In this document: positions 1 through 7,143 of the stretch, piece by piece
Layout of the letters: each line of letters begins with the position of its first letter
How positions within the stretch are numbered: the stretch's first letter is position 1
Assembly (NCBI RefSeq): GCF_000429365.1
Contig: NZ_AUBS01000033.1
Span: 1 to 47,413, forward strand
DNA length: 47,413 bases
Source: Pseudodonghicola xiamenensis DSM 18339
GTDB taxonomy: Bacteria; Pseudomonadota; Alphaproteobacteria; Rhodobacterales; Rhodobacteraceae
Direction: 5' to 3'
The notes under the pieces: generated by a model
What the model was told of the DNA's origin: nothing
Databases searched by the model: none
The model's input: only the letters and a program-made list of their open reading frames with translations
Program-made: the position numbers and the translations under genes

Positions 1-67
1 CGTCAGAGCAGCAATACAGCGATCGCAAGCTTCGATCGCGGAGCTGAGCCTGGGGTCCAAGCGACAA

Positions 68-92
68 GCGATTGATCCAGTGGATCAATCGC
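68..92. repeat. Palindromic insertion 1 in the transposase
   Basis: Perfect inverted repeat: 11-base arms gcgattgatcc and ggatcaatcgc around agt. It lies in extra sequence between the ELS and GINPKT parts of the transposase, and the reading frame changes across it. Confidence 0.85.
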
Positions 93-594
93 CGCGCAGG
101 ACGGGATCAACCCCAAAACGGTCGCGAAGTGGCGCAAGCGACAGACCGTCGATGATCGCAAGACCGGGCCTCGGAAGCCGCGCTCAACCGTTCTCAGCGA
201 AGAAGAGGAAGCCATGCTCGTTGCGTTCCGACGGCACACATTGCTGCCGCTGGACGACTGTCTTTACGCTCTGCAACCGACGATCCCGCATCTCACGCGC
301 TCTTCCTTGCATCGCTGTTTGCAGCGGCATGGGATTTCGCGTTTGCCGGATGTCGAAGGCGACAAGCCGAAACGGCAGAAGTTCAAGCGCTACCCGATTG
401 GCTTCTTCCACATCGACATTGCCGAGGTCAGGACCGAAGAGGGCAAGCTCTATCTCTTCGTAGCCATCGACCGCACCAGCAAGTTCGCAGTCGCGCAACT
501 GGTAGAGAAAGCCGACCGCAAGACGGCCTGGGAGTTCCTTGAACACCTCCTTGAGGCGGTGCCTTACAAGATCCACACGATCCTGACGGAGCGA

Positions 595-630
595 GCCATT
601 GAAGGCGCCATCGGTTCGAGCCCAATGGCG
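595..630. repeat. Palindromic insertion 2 in the transposase
   Basis: Imperfect hairpin sequence with arms gccattg (595-601) and caatggc (623-629), or alternatively cgccat (606-611) and atggcg (625-630). It sits in about 39 extra bases, in frame, between codons for LT and GIQFAE, where the family normally has the catalytic Asp-Asn pair. Confidence 0.65.
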
Positions 631-769
631 AGCGGCATCCAGTTCGCAGAGCAGCCCCGAAACCGGAACACCGTCTATTCTCGGCCCATGCGGGTCGATT
701 TGATCTGCGAGGCGAACGGGATCGAGCACCGGCTGACCAAACCGAACCATCCATGGAGTTCCGAGGATC

Positions 770-796
770 GGAAAACAGTCCGGGGGACTGTTTTCC
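770..796. repeat. Palindromic insertion 3 in the transposase
   Basis: Perfect inverted repeat: 12-base arms ggaaaacagtcc and ggactgttttcc with a ggg loop. It is part of about 42 extra bases, in frame, inserted between HPW and GQVERM, so it would be translated as part of the protein. Confidence 0.85.
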
Positions 797-1092
797 CGAG
801 GGACGGCCAGGTCGAGCGCATGAACCGCACCATCAAGGAGGCGACGGTGAAACGCTATCACTACAACAGCCACGCGCAGTTGCGCAGCCATCTCGCCGAC
901 TTCCTGGATGCCTATAACTTTGCCCGCAGATTGAAGACGCTCAGCGGCCTCACGCCCTACGAATACATCTGCAAAATCTGGACATCAGAACCAGAACGAT
1001 TCATCTTAAATCCGATCCACCAGATGCCGGGACTGAACACCTAACCAGCTCTGCAACAGGCGCGACTGAAGGCCAAACCAACCAACGCCCCT

Positions 1093-1161
1093 GTCATCCC
1101 CGCGAAAGTGGCCCCCCCCCAGCCGCTCCCGCCGACAGATCCCCGCCCGCGCGGGGATGAC
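1093..1161. repeat. REP-like inverted repeat downstream of the IS relic
   Basis: Perfect 12-base arms gtcatccccgcg (1093-1104) and cgcggggatgac (1150-1161). A nested hairpin uses atccccgc (1139-1146) and gcggggat (1151-1158). Repeats starting GTCATCCCCGCG are common intergenic elements in many proteobacteria. It lies between the transposase relic and the P450 gene. Confidence 0.7.
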
Positions 1162-1220
1162 TGCCACCCCTGACCGCTTCCCCTCTCCCCACCCCACCTA
1201 ACGCGACGATGCTTCACTTC

Positions 1221-1251
1221 GTCTCTTCAATCCAGCGTTGAAACATGAGAC
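1221..1251. promoter_or_regulatory. Interrupted palindrome upstream of the P450 gene
   Basis: Nested arms gtctc/gagac and ttcaa/ttgaa form a two-part palindrome ending 47 bases before the P450 start. It could be an operator. No regulator gene lies next to it, so the assignment is only a guess from symmetry and position. Confidence 0.35.
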
Positions 1252-1298
1252 CAAGCCATGAGGGGCCCGCTGCCCGGTTCGGAGAAAAGGGGAAGACC

Positions 1299-2507
1299 AT
1301 GTCACTCGATCTGCATTCCGCCGACTTCCTGCGCGATCCAGATGCGGGGCTGGCCGGTCTGCGCGCCGAGGCCGGGCTGGTGCGGATGCGGCTGCCGATC
1401 CTCGGGCCGGTCTGGGTGACCACCACCTATGGCGCCGCCCGCACGGTGCTGTCGGATTCCAAAAGCTTCGTGCGCAACCCGGCCCATGCCGGCGGCAAGA
1501 GCCTGGAGCAGAACTACTGGTGGTTCCCCCGCTTCATCCACCCGCTGTTCCACAATGTCACGCTCAAGGACGGGGCGGATCACTCCCGCCTGCGGCGGCT
1601 GGTGATCGGTGCCTTCTCCTCGCGCGGGATCGATGCGATGCGGCCGCAGATCGACGGCATCGTCGATCGGCTGCTCGATGCGCTGCCTGCCGATCGAGAG
1701 GTCGATCTGGTCGAGGGCTTCAACCGCCGGGTGCCGATGCTGGTGATCTGCGAGCTGCTCGGCATCCCCGAGGCCGACCGCGCCAAGGTTGCCCGCTGGA
1801 TGGAGCCGGTCGGCCGGGTCTCTTCGCCGCTGTCGTTCTTCCGTGCCGCGCCGGGGCTCTGGCGCGCGTCGCGCTATTTCCGCGCCGATTTCGACGAGGT
1901 CCGTCGCAGCCGTCGCCCCGGTCTGATCCGCGAGCTGGTCGAGATCCGCGACGGTGAGGACAAGCTTTCCGATGACGAGCTTCTGGCGATGGTCGTGGCC
2001 ATCTTCATCGGCGGCTTCGACACCACCACCCATCTGATCGGCAATGCGGTCATGACGCTCCTGCAGGATCCTGCGCTGGCCCGCTCGCTGGTGGCGGAAC
2101 CGGCGAAGATGCCGCTCTTCATCGAAGAGGTGCTGCGGTTCCATTCGCCAGTGATGTTCACCAATATGTTCCACGCCACCCAGCCGGTCGAGGTCGGCGG
2201 CCGCATGCTGGCGCGTGGCGACCGCGTCGTGCCGCTGCTGATCGGCGCCAACCGCGACCCGGCGGCCTTTGACGCGCCCGAAACGCTGTGCCCTGCGCGC
2301 AAGCCGAACCGGCATCTGGATTTCGGCATCGGCACCCATATGTGCATCGGCACCCAGCTGGCCCGGGCCGAGGCCTCGGCGGCGCTGATGCGGCTGTTCG
2401 CCCGCTACCCGGGGATCGAACTGGCCTGTCCGGTGGACAAGGTGCCGATGCTCAGACGGGTGGGCCTGCGCGGCGTGGCAAAACTGCCGGTCCGGCTGGA
2501 GCCGTGA
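1299..2507 (+). CDS. Cytochrome P450
   Basis: A 402-residue haem-thiolate monooxygenase of the soluble bacterial type. The I-helix oxygen-binding motif GGFDTT is at about 238-243, the ExxR motif at E277-R280, and the haem loop FGIGTHMCIGTQ has its proximal Cys at about residue 349. There is no signal peptide or membrane anchor, so it should be cytosolic and need a ferredoxin and reductase, neither of which is encoded nearby. I chose ATG 1299 because a GA-rich Shine-Dalgarno sequence (aggggaag) lies just upstream; an in-frame ATG at 1245 would add 18 unconvincing residues. The substrate cannot be told from the sequence, and the neighbours give no pathway. Confidence 0.93.
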   Translation: MSLDLHSADFLRDPDAGLAGLRAEAGLVRMRLPILGPVWVTTTYGAARTVLSDSKSFVRNPAHAGGKSLEQNYWWFPRFIHPLFHNVTLKDGADHSRLRRLVIGAFSSRGIDAMRPQIDGIVDRLLDALPADREVDLVEGFNRRVPMLVICELLGIPEADRAKVARWMEPVGRVSSPLSFFRAAPGLWRASRYFRADFDEVRRSRRPGLIRELVEIRDGEDKLSDDELLAMVVAIFIGGFDTTTHLIGNAVMTLLQDPALARSLVAEPAKMPLFIEEVLRFHSPVMFTNMFHATQPVEVGGRMLARGDRVVPLLIGANRDPAAFDAPETLCPARKPNRHLDFGIGTHMCIGTQLARAEASAALMRLFARYPGIELACPVDKVPMLRRVGLRGVAKLPVRLEP

Positions 2508-2593
2508 TCGGCACCGGGACAGGTCATCCCTCTTCCCCTCGCGCGCCCAACCCCCTATAGCGCTCTCGACACCTTACAATCCGGAGACACCCG

Positions 2594-3103
2594 ATGCCCT
2601 GCGCCCTCTGTTCCGCTGATGCGCCCCTGACCGCCTATGCCGTCACCGGCGGCCCTGCTGGTGCCACTGCCGAGCTTTGCGACACTTGCATCGCCCAGAT
2701 CGAGGGGGAGGCGGATGCCAATCATTGGCGGTGCCTGTCGTCTTCGATGTGGTCGGAGGAGCCGGCGGTTCAGGTGCTGGCCGCCCGCATGCTGACCCGG
2801 CTGTCGGATCAGGACTGGGCGCGCGATCTGGCGGATCAGCTCTGGCTTGATGACGATACCCGCGCCTGGGCTGACAACGTGCCGCAGGACACTGGGCACA
2901 AGGACAGCAACGGCGTGACCCTGTCGCAGGGCGACACCGTGGTGCTGATCAAGGATTTGCCGGTGAAGGGAGCCAATTTCACCGCCAAGCGGGGCACGGC
3001 GGTGCGGGGCATCTCGCTGGTGCAGGACAATCCCGGCCAGATCGAGGGGCGGGTCGAGGGCCAGCGCATCGTCATCCTCACGGAGTTCGTCAAGAAGCGC
3101 TGA
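2594..3103 (+). CDS. yjdM: PhnA/YjdM-like zinc-ribbon protein
   Basis: A 169-residue protein of the PhnA family, historically called alkylphosphonate utilisation protein although it is not part of the C-P lyase pathway. The N-terminus has two Cys pairs (CALC at 3-6 and CDTC) forming a zinc ribbon. The C-terminal part (about 103-169, starting DSNGVTLSQGDTVVLIKDLPVKG) is the SH3-like domain typical of the family. A Shine-Dalgarno sequence (ccggagac) lies before ATG 2594. It sits alone between the P450 gene and a convergent lipopeptide gene. The biological role of the family is unsettled. Confidence 0.85.
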   Translation: MPCALCSADAPLTAYAVTGGPAGATAELCDTCIAQIEGEADANHWRCLSSSMWSEEPAVQVLAARMLTRLSDQDWARDLADQLWLDDDTRAWADNVPQDTGHKDSNGVTLSQGDTVVLIKDLPVKGANFTAKRGTAVRGISLVQDNPGQIEGRVEGQRIVILTEFVKKR

Positions 3104-3118
3104 CCCCCGGGGCCGCTA

Positions 3119-3256
3119 TCAGATTTTCTTCTGGACGTCGGTTGCCGCGTTTTCGATCGCGGTGCCGGCCTTGTTGATGTCACGGCCGGCGCCCTTGGCG
3201 GTTTCGCAGGCGGTGAGGGCCATCAGGGTCAGTCCAATCAGGATTGCTCGGGTCAT
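3119..3256 (-). CDS. Entericidin-like small lipoprotein
   Basis: A 45-residue peptide. It has a short hydrophobic signal (MTRAILIGLTLMALTAC) ending in a lipobox, LTAC, with the lipidated Cys at 17. The remainder, ETAKGAGRDINKAGTAIENAATDV, has the amphipathic Gly/Ala-rich repeat pattern of entericidin A/B peptides. In E. coli these form a stress-related antidote/toxin lipoprotein pair; here only one copy is present. A GGAG sequence precedes the ATG. It converges with the PhnA-like gene 15 bases away. The family match is from pattern and size. Confidence 0.8.
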   Translation of the reverse strand: MTRAILIGLTLMALTACETAKGAGRDINKAGTAIENAATDVQKKI

Positions 3257-3635
3257 TGGGGTCTCCGTTTCGCTCGACGTTCCCGATATAGGCGCAGCAC
3301 CCCCCTGCGGGCAAGCGCCTATGCGTGGGGCGGTTTCATCTCCCGGGCGGGGTCCTTGGCCGGTGGGCGGGCATCAGCGAAACCTTGCCAGCCAGAGGCC
3401 TGGTGCGGGCCTATGATGCCTTGGTCGGATCGCCCTGCATTGGCAAACTTCTAGGCTGTCCTGGTGTTTTCCTGTTTCACCGCAGTATGTTCGCTGTCCG
3501 GGGGCGGGACTCGCGGCGAGAGGGGGGCGGGCAGTCCAGCCGGCCGCCGGTGCTGAAGGCGCCCCCCGGAGGGAGGATGCACGCGGGATGATCCGGATCA
3601 AGGTCGGCCCGGCGGGGTGGGCGTAGACCGCTGGC
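3257..3635. other. Gene-free stretch
   Basis: About 380 bases holding the promoter side of the lipopeptide gene (cctatatcggga on the minus strand, around 3284-3296). The open frames here have skewed, Arg/Gly/Pro-rich translations and no convincing ribosome site. I see no RNA gene. Confidence 0.4.
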
Positions 3636-3821
3636 ATGAGCCTGCTTATCCTGACCCTGCATCTGTTCATTGGCGCTACCTTGTCGGGGGTGGCTCTCGT
3701 CGTCGTGCTGGTGGCGGGGATAGACGGTTTCTGGCCGCTGACAGGCGCGGTGCTGGGTGGTTTCCTGCTGGGGTTTCCCGTCGCCAGGAGGGTGGCCCGG
3801 GCGATGGGCGGGGAGGGCTGA
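3636..3821 (+). CDS. Small two-TM membrane protein
   Basis: A 61-residue protein with two hydrophobic segments (about 3-28 and 33-50) and a basic tail (ARRVARAMG). It resembles the roughly 60-residue membrane proteins of Rhodobacteraceae that databases often mislabel CTP synthetase; that name is not supported by its size. The Shine-Dalgarno sequence is weak, and it converges with znuB 18 bases downstream. The coding call rests on clean membrane-protein composition and the family resemblance. Confidence 0.6.
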   Translation: MSLLILTLHLFIGATLSGVALVVVLVAGIDGFWPLTGAVLGGFLLGFPVARRVARAMGGEG

Positions 3822-3839
3822 GCTGCGGTTCAGGCCGGT

Positions 3840-4643
3840 TCAGGCCGGGTGGCGGCGCAGCGCGCCGGCCAGGGTCAGCACCAGGAAGAGCAGGGCGGCA
3901 ATGCAGACGATGCTGGGGCCGGTCGGCGTGTCGAACTGATACGCTGCCCAGAGCCCGCCGAGCGCCGACAGCGCCCCGACCCCGACTGCACCGAGGGCCA
4001 TCGCCTCAGGGGTGCGCGCCAGCGGTCGGGCGGCAGCCGGCGGGATCACCAGAAGCGAGGCGATCAGCAGCACGCCCACGACCTTGATCGCCACCGCGAC
4101 CACCACCGCCAGCGCCAGCGTCAGCACCAGTTCCTCGCGCCGGGGATCAATGCCGCTGGCCCGGGCCAGATCGGGGTTCAGCGTCGACAGCAGCAATCCC
4201 GACCAGCGCCAGATCGTCAGCCCCAGAACCAGTGCCGCACCGCCCCAGATCACCCCGAGGTCAGATGCCGTGACTGCGAGGATATCACCGAACAGATAGG
4301 CCATCAGATCCAGCCGCACGTCGCTGAGCAGGGTCACCGCCACCAGGCCGGCGGCAAGCGCTGTGTGTGACATCACCCCCAGTGCGGTATCCATGGCAAA
4401 GCCCCGTCCGGTCATCGTTGAGACCAGCAGCGCCATCAGCAGGGCGGCGGCCAGGACCGAGGGCATCACCGACAACCCGAGCCCGAGTGCCAATGCGACG
4501 CCAAGCACGGCGGCATGGGCCGTTGCCTCACCGAAATAGGCCATCCGGCGCCACACCACGAAACAGCCCAGCGGGGCTGCGGCCAGGGCCACGCCCAGCC
4601 CGGCCAAGGCGGCGCGAACCAGAAAATCGTCAAGAAGGCTCAT
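3840..4643 (-). CDS. znuB: Zinc ABC transporter permease ZnuB
   Basis: A 267-residue ABC-3 family integral membrane permease, about eight hydrophobic segments, normal length. It begins MSLLDDFLVRAALAGLGVALAAAP and contains the conserved cytoplasmic region around GIDPRREELVLTLALAVVVAVAIKV that contacts the ATPase. Its ATG overlaps the stop of znuC by four bases, so zur, znuC and znuB form one translationally coupled operon. It moves Zn2+ delivered by ZnuA across the inner membrane. Mn permeases of the same fold are hard to separate, but the adjacent zur gene and His-rich partners support zinc. Confidence 0.93.
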   Translation of the reverse strand: MSLLDDFLVRAALAGLGVALAAAPLGCFVVWRRMAYFGEATAHAAVLGVALALGLGLSVMPSVLAAALLMALLVSTMTGRGFAMDTALGVMSHTALAAGLVAVTLLSDVRLDLMAYLFGDILAVTASDLGVIWGGAALVLGLTIWRWSGLLLSTLNPDLARASGIDPRREELVLTLALAVVVAVAIKVVGVLLIASLLVIPPAAARPLARTPEAMALGAVGVGALSALGGLWAAYQFDTPTGPSIVCIAALLFLVLTLAGALRRHPA

Positions 4644-5434
4644 ATCTGGGCATCCTCGCTCGCCGGATCGGGGGAATGGTGATGATGCGGGTCAGAGCCA
4701 TGTTCCGGCCCGTGGTCGTGATCGTGGTCATGGGTGTGTTCATGGCGGTACAGCGCCAACGCCCCCTTGGTGCCAGTGCCGAAGAGTGCACGGTATTCCG
4801 GCGCATCGGCGACGATCGCGGGGGTGCCTTCGCAACAGATATGGCCGTTCAGGCAGATCACCCGATCGGATGCCGCCATCACCACATGCAGATCATGGCT
4901 GACCATGACGATGGCGCAGCCGATCTCCCGCCGCACCTCCTCGATCCGGCGATAGAAGGCGGCGGCGCCAGGCTGGTCCAGACCCTGCGTCGCCTCGTCC
5001 AGCAAAAGCAACCGGGGTTGCTCCAGCAGGGCACGGGCCAGCAGCACGCGCTGGAACTGACCGCCGGAGAGATCGACCATCTGCCGGTCGGCCAGCGCCT
5101 CGGCTCCGGCCTGGGCCAGGACCTGATTGGCCCGGGTCCGGCCGATGCGGTGCGGCAGTTCCAGGAACCGCCGTACCGTCAGGGGCAGTGAATGGTCGAT
5201 GGCAAGCTTTTGCGGCACATAGCCGATCCTGAGCCCGGGAGCGCGTTCGATACTGCCGGAACTGGGGCGGATGGCGCCGATCAGAGCGCGCAGAAAGGTG
5301 GATTTTCCCGATCCGTTGGGGCCCACGACAGTCACGATCTCTCCGGCACGGATTTCGACATTCACGTGATCCAGAATCACGTGGTCGCCCCGTCGGATCG
5401 TCAGATCACGGGCGGTAATCAGGGGGGTGGTCAA
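4640..5434 (-). CDS. znuC: Zinc ABC transporter ATP-binding protein ZnuC
   Basis: A 264-residue ABC ATPase with Walker A GPNGSGKS at 38-45, signature LSGGQFQRV, Walker B LLLLDEATQGLD and a switch His (MVSHDLH). It powers ZnuB. The last 35 or so residues form a His/Asp-rich tail (HEHTHDHDHDHG, then HHHH), which many ZnuC proteins carry and which probably binds zinc in the cytosol. The start overlaps the zur stop by four bases, and the end overlaps the znuB start by four. Confidence 0.94.
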   Translation of the reverse strand: MTTPLITARDLTIRRGDHVILDHVNVEIRAGEIVTVVGPNGSGKSTFLRALIGAIRPSSGSIERAPGLRIGYVPQKLAIDHSLPLTVRRFLELPHRIGRTRANQVLAQAGAEALADRQMVDLSGGQFQRVLLARALLEQPRLLLLDEATQGLDQPGAAAFYRRIEEVRREIGCAIVMVSHDLHVVMAASDRVICLNGHICCEGTPAIVADAPEYRALFGTGTKGALALYRHEHTHDHDHDHGPEHGSDPHHHHSPDPASEDAQI

Positions 5435-5910
5435 GCGGCGGTCTCCGCGCAGGCGGGGCAGAGGCCTTCGGCCTCCACCACGATTTTCTCGATGACAAAG
5501 CCGGTCTCATGGGCGGCTTTGCCCAGCCGACCGCCGTCGAGCACCGTCTCGGCCTCGGCCACCGCCTTGCAAAGGCGGCAGATCAGAAAGGCCGGCACAT
5601 GATCCTCGCCGGGATGGGTGCAGGCGGTATAGGCGTTCATGCGCTCGATCCGGTGGACAAAGCCGTGGCCGACCAGAAAGTCCAGCGCGCGATAGACCAC
5701 CGGTGGTTGCGAGCCCAGCCCCTCGGCGGCGAGAATTTCGAGGATTTCATAGGCGCCCATCGCGCGATGCTGTTCCAGCAGGATTTCGAGAACCCGCCTG
5801 CGCGCCGGCGTGAATTGCAGCTTTTCCGCCTTGCAGCGCTCTTCCGCCGCGGCGATGGCCTCGGCGATGCAATGGCTGTGGTCGTGCTGTTGGAAACCGA
5901 TGCTGTCCAT
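5431..5910 (-). CDS. zur: Zinc uptake regulator Zur (Fur family)
   Basis: A 159-residue Fur-family repressor. The winged helix covers about 30-95 (TPARRRVLEILLEQHRAMGAYEIL ... VVYRALDFLV), followed by a dimerisation domain with the two structural Cys pairs ICRLC and GLCPAC that hold a structural zinc in Zur proteins. It also has a His-rich N-terminus (HDHSHC). It heads the zur-znuC-znuB operon and faces znuA across a 114-base intergenic region with candidate Zur boxes. It should repress uptake when zinc is plentiful. Fur proper is unlikely given the context. Confidence 0.92.
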   Translation of the reverse strand: MDSIGFQQHDHSHCIAEAIAAAEERCKAEKLQFTPARRRVLEILLEQHRAMGAYEILEILAAEGLGSQPPVVYRALDFLVGHGFVHRIERMNAYTACTHPGEDHVPAFLICRLCKAVAEAETVLDGGRLGKAAHETGFVIEKIVVEAEGLCPACAETAA

Positions 5911-5958
5911 GCTCTGCGGCCTCTGGGAACTGAGGGCGATCGGGAACGATCAGGGGTT

Positions 5959-5971
5959 GATATAAGGTAAC
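5959..5971. promoter_or_regulatory. Candidate Zur box, zur-proximal
   Basis: gatataaggtaac; its complement, gttaccttatatc, matches the znuA-side box at 9 of 13 positions. It lies 49 bases from the zur start and is the likely autoregulatory operator. Confidence 0.5.
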
Positions 5972-5998
5972 AGCGCCTATATGCAAGCGACATCACAT

Positions 5999-6011
5999 GT
6001 TATGATATAAC
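5999..6011. promoter_or_regulatory. Candidate Zur box, znuA-proximal
   Basis: Perfect palindrome gttat-gat-ataac ending 13 bases before the znuA start. It fits the GTTAT-type sites reported for alphaproteobacterial Zur and would block znuA transcription directly. Confidence 0.75.
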
Positions 6012-6024
6012 GTTCGAGGCTGAT

Positions 6025-7029
6025 ATGTCCAAATTTCCCCTGCTTGCCGCAGCCGCGCTGTTGGTGGCGACCCCGGTGCTGGCCGAGGTGCCGCGTGTTG
6101 TCACCGATATTGCCCCGGTGCATTCCCTGACCGCGCAGGTGATGAAAGGGGTGGGCGAGCCTGTGTTGCTGGTTGCGCCCGGGCAATCGCCGCACAGCTA
6201 TGCGCTGCGTCCCTCGCAGGCACGGGCGCTGGAAAAGGCGGGGCTGGTTGTCTGGGTGGGGCATCCGCTGACCCCCTGGCTGGAAAAGCCGCTGGACGCG
6301 CTGGCCGGCAAGGCCGAGAAACTGGAGCTGATCGAGGGCAAGGGGACGGTCGAGCGTCATTATCGCGGCGCTGCCGATATCCTGGCCGAAGCAGACCACG
6401 ATCATGATCACGATCATGACCACGGAGGCGAGGCCGATCATGACCACGATCACGATCATGACCACGATCATGCGGTCGACGACGATGGCCACGATCATGA
6501 TCACAACGGCCCCGATCCGCATGCCTGGCTCGACCCCGAGAACGGCAAGGTCTGGCTGGGGCTGATCGCCGACAAGCTGGCGGCGCTGGATCCTGAGCAT
6601 GCAGACATCTACCGCGCCAATGCGGCGGCGGGGCAGGACCGGATCGACACGTTGGAACACCAGATCGCCGTCGAGGTGGCGCCGCTGGAGGGGGTGCCCT
6701 TCGTTTCTTACCACGACGCTTTCCAGTACTTCGAGCTGCGCTATGGTTTGACTTTGGTCGGCCGGGTCACCGCCAGCGATGCCGCCGACCCGAGCCCGGC
6801 GCATCTGGCCCAGCTGCGTGACCGGCTGGAGGATCTTGGGGTGCGTTGCGCCTTTACCGAGCCTCAGTTCGATACCCGGCTGTTGAAGGCGGCGGTGAAT
6901 GGACGGGATATCCCGATCATCGAGCTTGATCCGCTGGGCCGTAGTTTCGAGCCGGGCCCGGATCTCTATCCGCAGCTTCTTGAAGATGTGGGCGCGTCTT
7001 TCGCCACCTGTGCGGCGATGCTGAAGTAA
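6025..7029 (+). CDS. znuA: Zinc ABC transporter substrate-binding protein ZnuA
   Basis: A 334-residue periplasmic cluster A-I solute-binding protein. Signal peptide about 1-20 (cleavage after VLA). The zinc ligands expected by the family are visible as H57 (QSPHSY), H166 (PDPHAW) and H230 (SYHDAF). Between the first two lies a His/Asp-rich loop (about 125-160, 14 His), characteristic of zinc rather than manganese binding proteins. That loop's DNA is a run of repeated gaccacgatcatg-type units. The gene is transcribed alone, divergent from zur, with a Zur box at its promoter. It captures periplasmic Zn2+ for ZnuBC. Confidence 0.95.
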   Translation: MSKFPLLAAAALLVATPVLAEVPRVVTDIAPVHSLTAQVMKGVGEPVLLVAPGQSPHSYALRPSQARALEKAGLVVWVGHPLTPWLEKPLDALAGKAEKLELIEGKGTVERHYRGAADILAEADHDHDHDHDHGGEADHDHDHDHDHDHAVDDDGHDHDHNGPDPHAWLDPENGKVWLGLIADKLAALDPEHADIYRANAAAGQDRIDTLEHQIAVEVAPLEGVPFVSYHDAFQYFELRYGLTLVGRVTASDAADPSPAHLAQLRDRLEDLGVRCAFTEPQFDTRLLKAAVNGRDIPIIELDPLGRSFEPGPDLYPQLLEDVGASFATCAAMLK

Positions 7030-7057
7030 CCTCCGGGTGGGGCGTGGCCTGATCTTT

Positions 7058-7075
7058 GCCGGTCAGGTGACCGGC
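7058..7075. terminator. Hairpin between convergent znuA and the ArsR-type regulator
   Basis: Perfect 8-base stem gccggtca/tgaccggc with a two-base loop. There is no T-run on either side, so termination is possible but not proven. Confidence 0.4.
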
Positions 7076-7143
7076 GGCAATATCGTCCTGCACACCCTGG
7101 AATACGGCTTGAGGCTCTGCGTTGGGATGCTTGCGGCGGGGGC

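Larger units (their letters stand above)
1..1044 (+). pseudogene. IS481-family transposase, disrupted by three palindromic insertions
   Basis: An IS481-type DDE transposase (rve integrase fold) that begins outside the window. An N-terminal helix-turn-helix stretch (VRAAIQRSQASIAELS) reads in frame 2 from about position 2. From about 103 the protein continues in frame 1 (INPKTVAKWRKR, then RRHTLLPLDDCLYALQP, FHIDIAEVRTEEGKLYLF, GQVERMNRTIKEATVKR, up to PIHQMPGLNT at 1044). The frame switch coincides with a perfect palindrome at 68-92 that also brings an in-frame TGA at 73. Two further insertions, about 39 and 42 bases net, keep the frame. One replaces the family's LTDNG motif, which carries the second catalytic aspartate, and the other splits HPW-NGQVER. 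The first Asp (FHIDIA) and the final Glu (QVER) remain. I infer an inactive relic. The comparison sequence is from memory of the family. Confidence 0.85.

Noticed and set aside
184..891. 235-codon minus-strand open frame
   Set aside because: Lies opposite the IS481 transposase and reflects its codon bias; it has no protein features.
3325..3591. 88-codon open frame between the lipopeptide and small membrane protein genes
   Set aside because: Arg/Gly/Pro-rich, no ribosome site and no recognisable feature.
6390..6510. Tandem DNA repeats in znuA as a separate element
   Set aside because: They encode the His/Asp-rich loop in frame and are explained by the protein.
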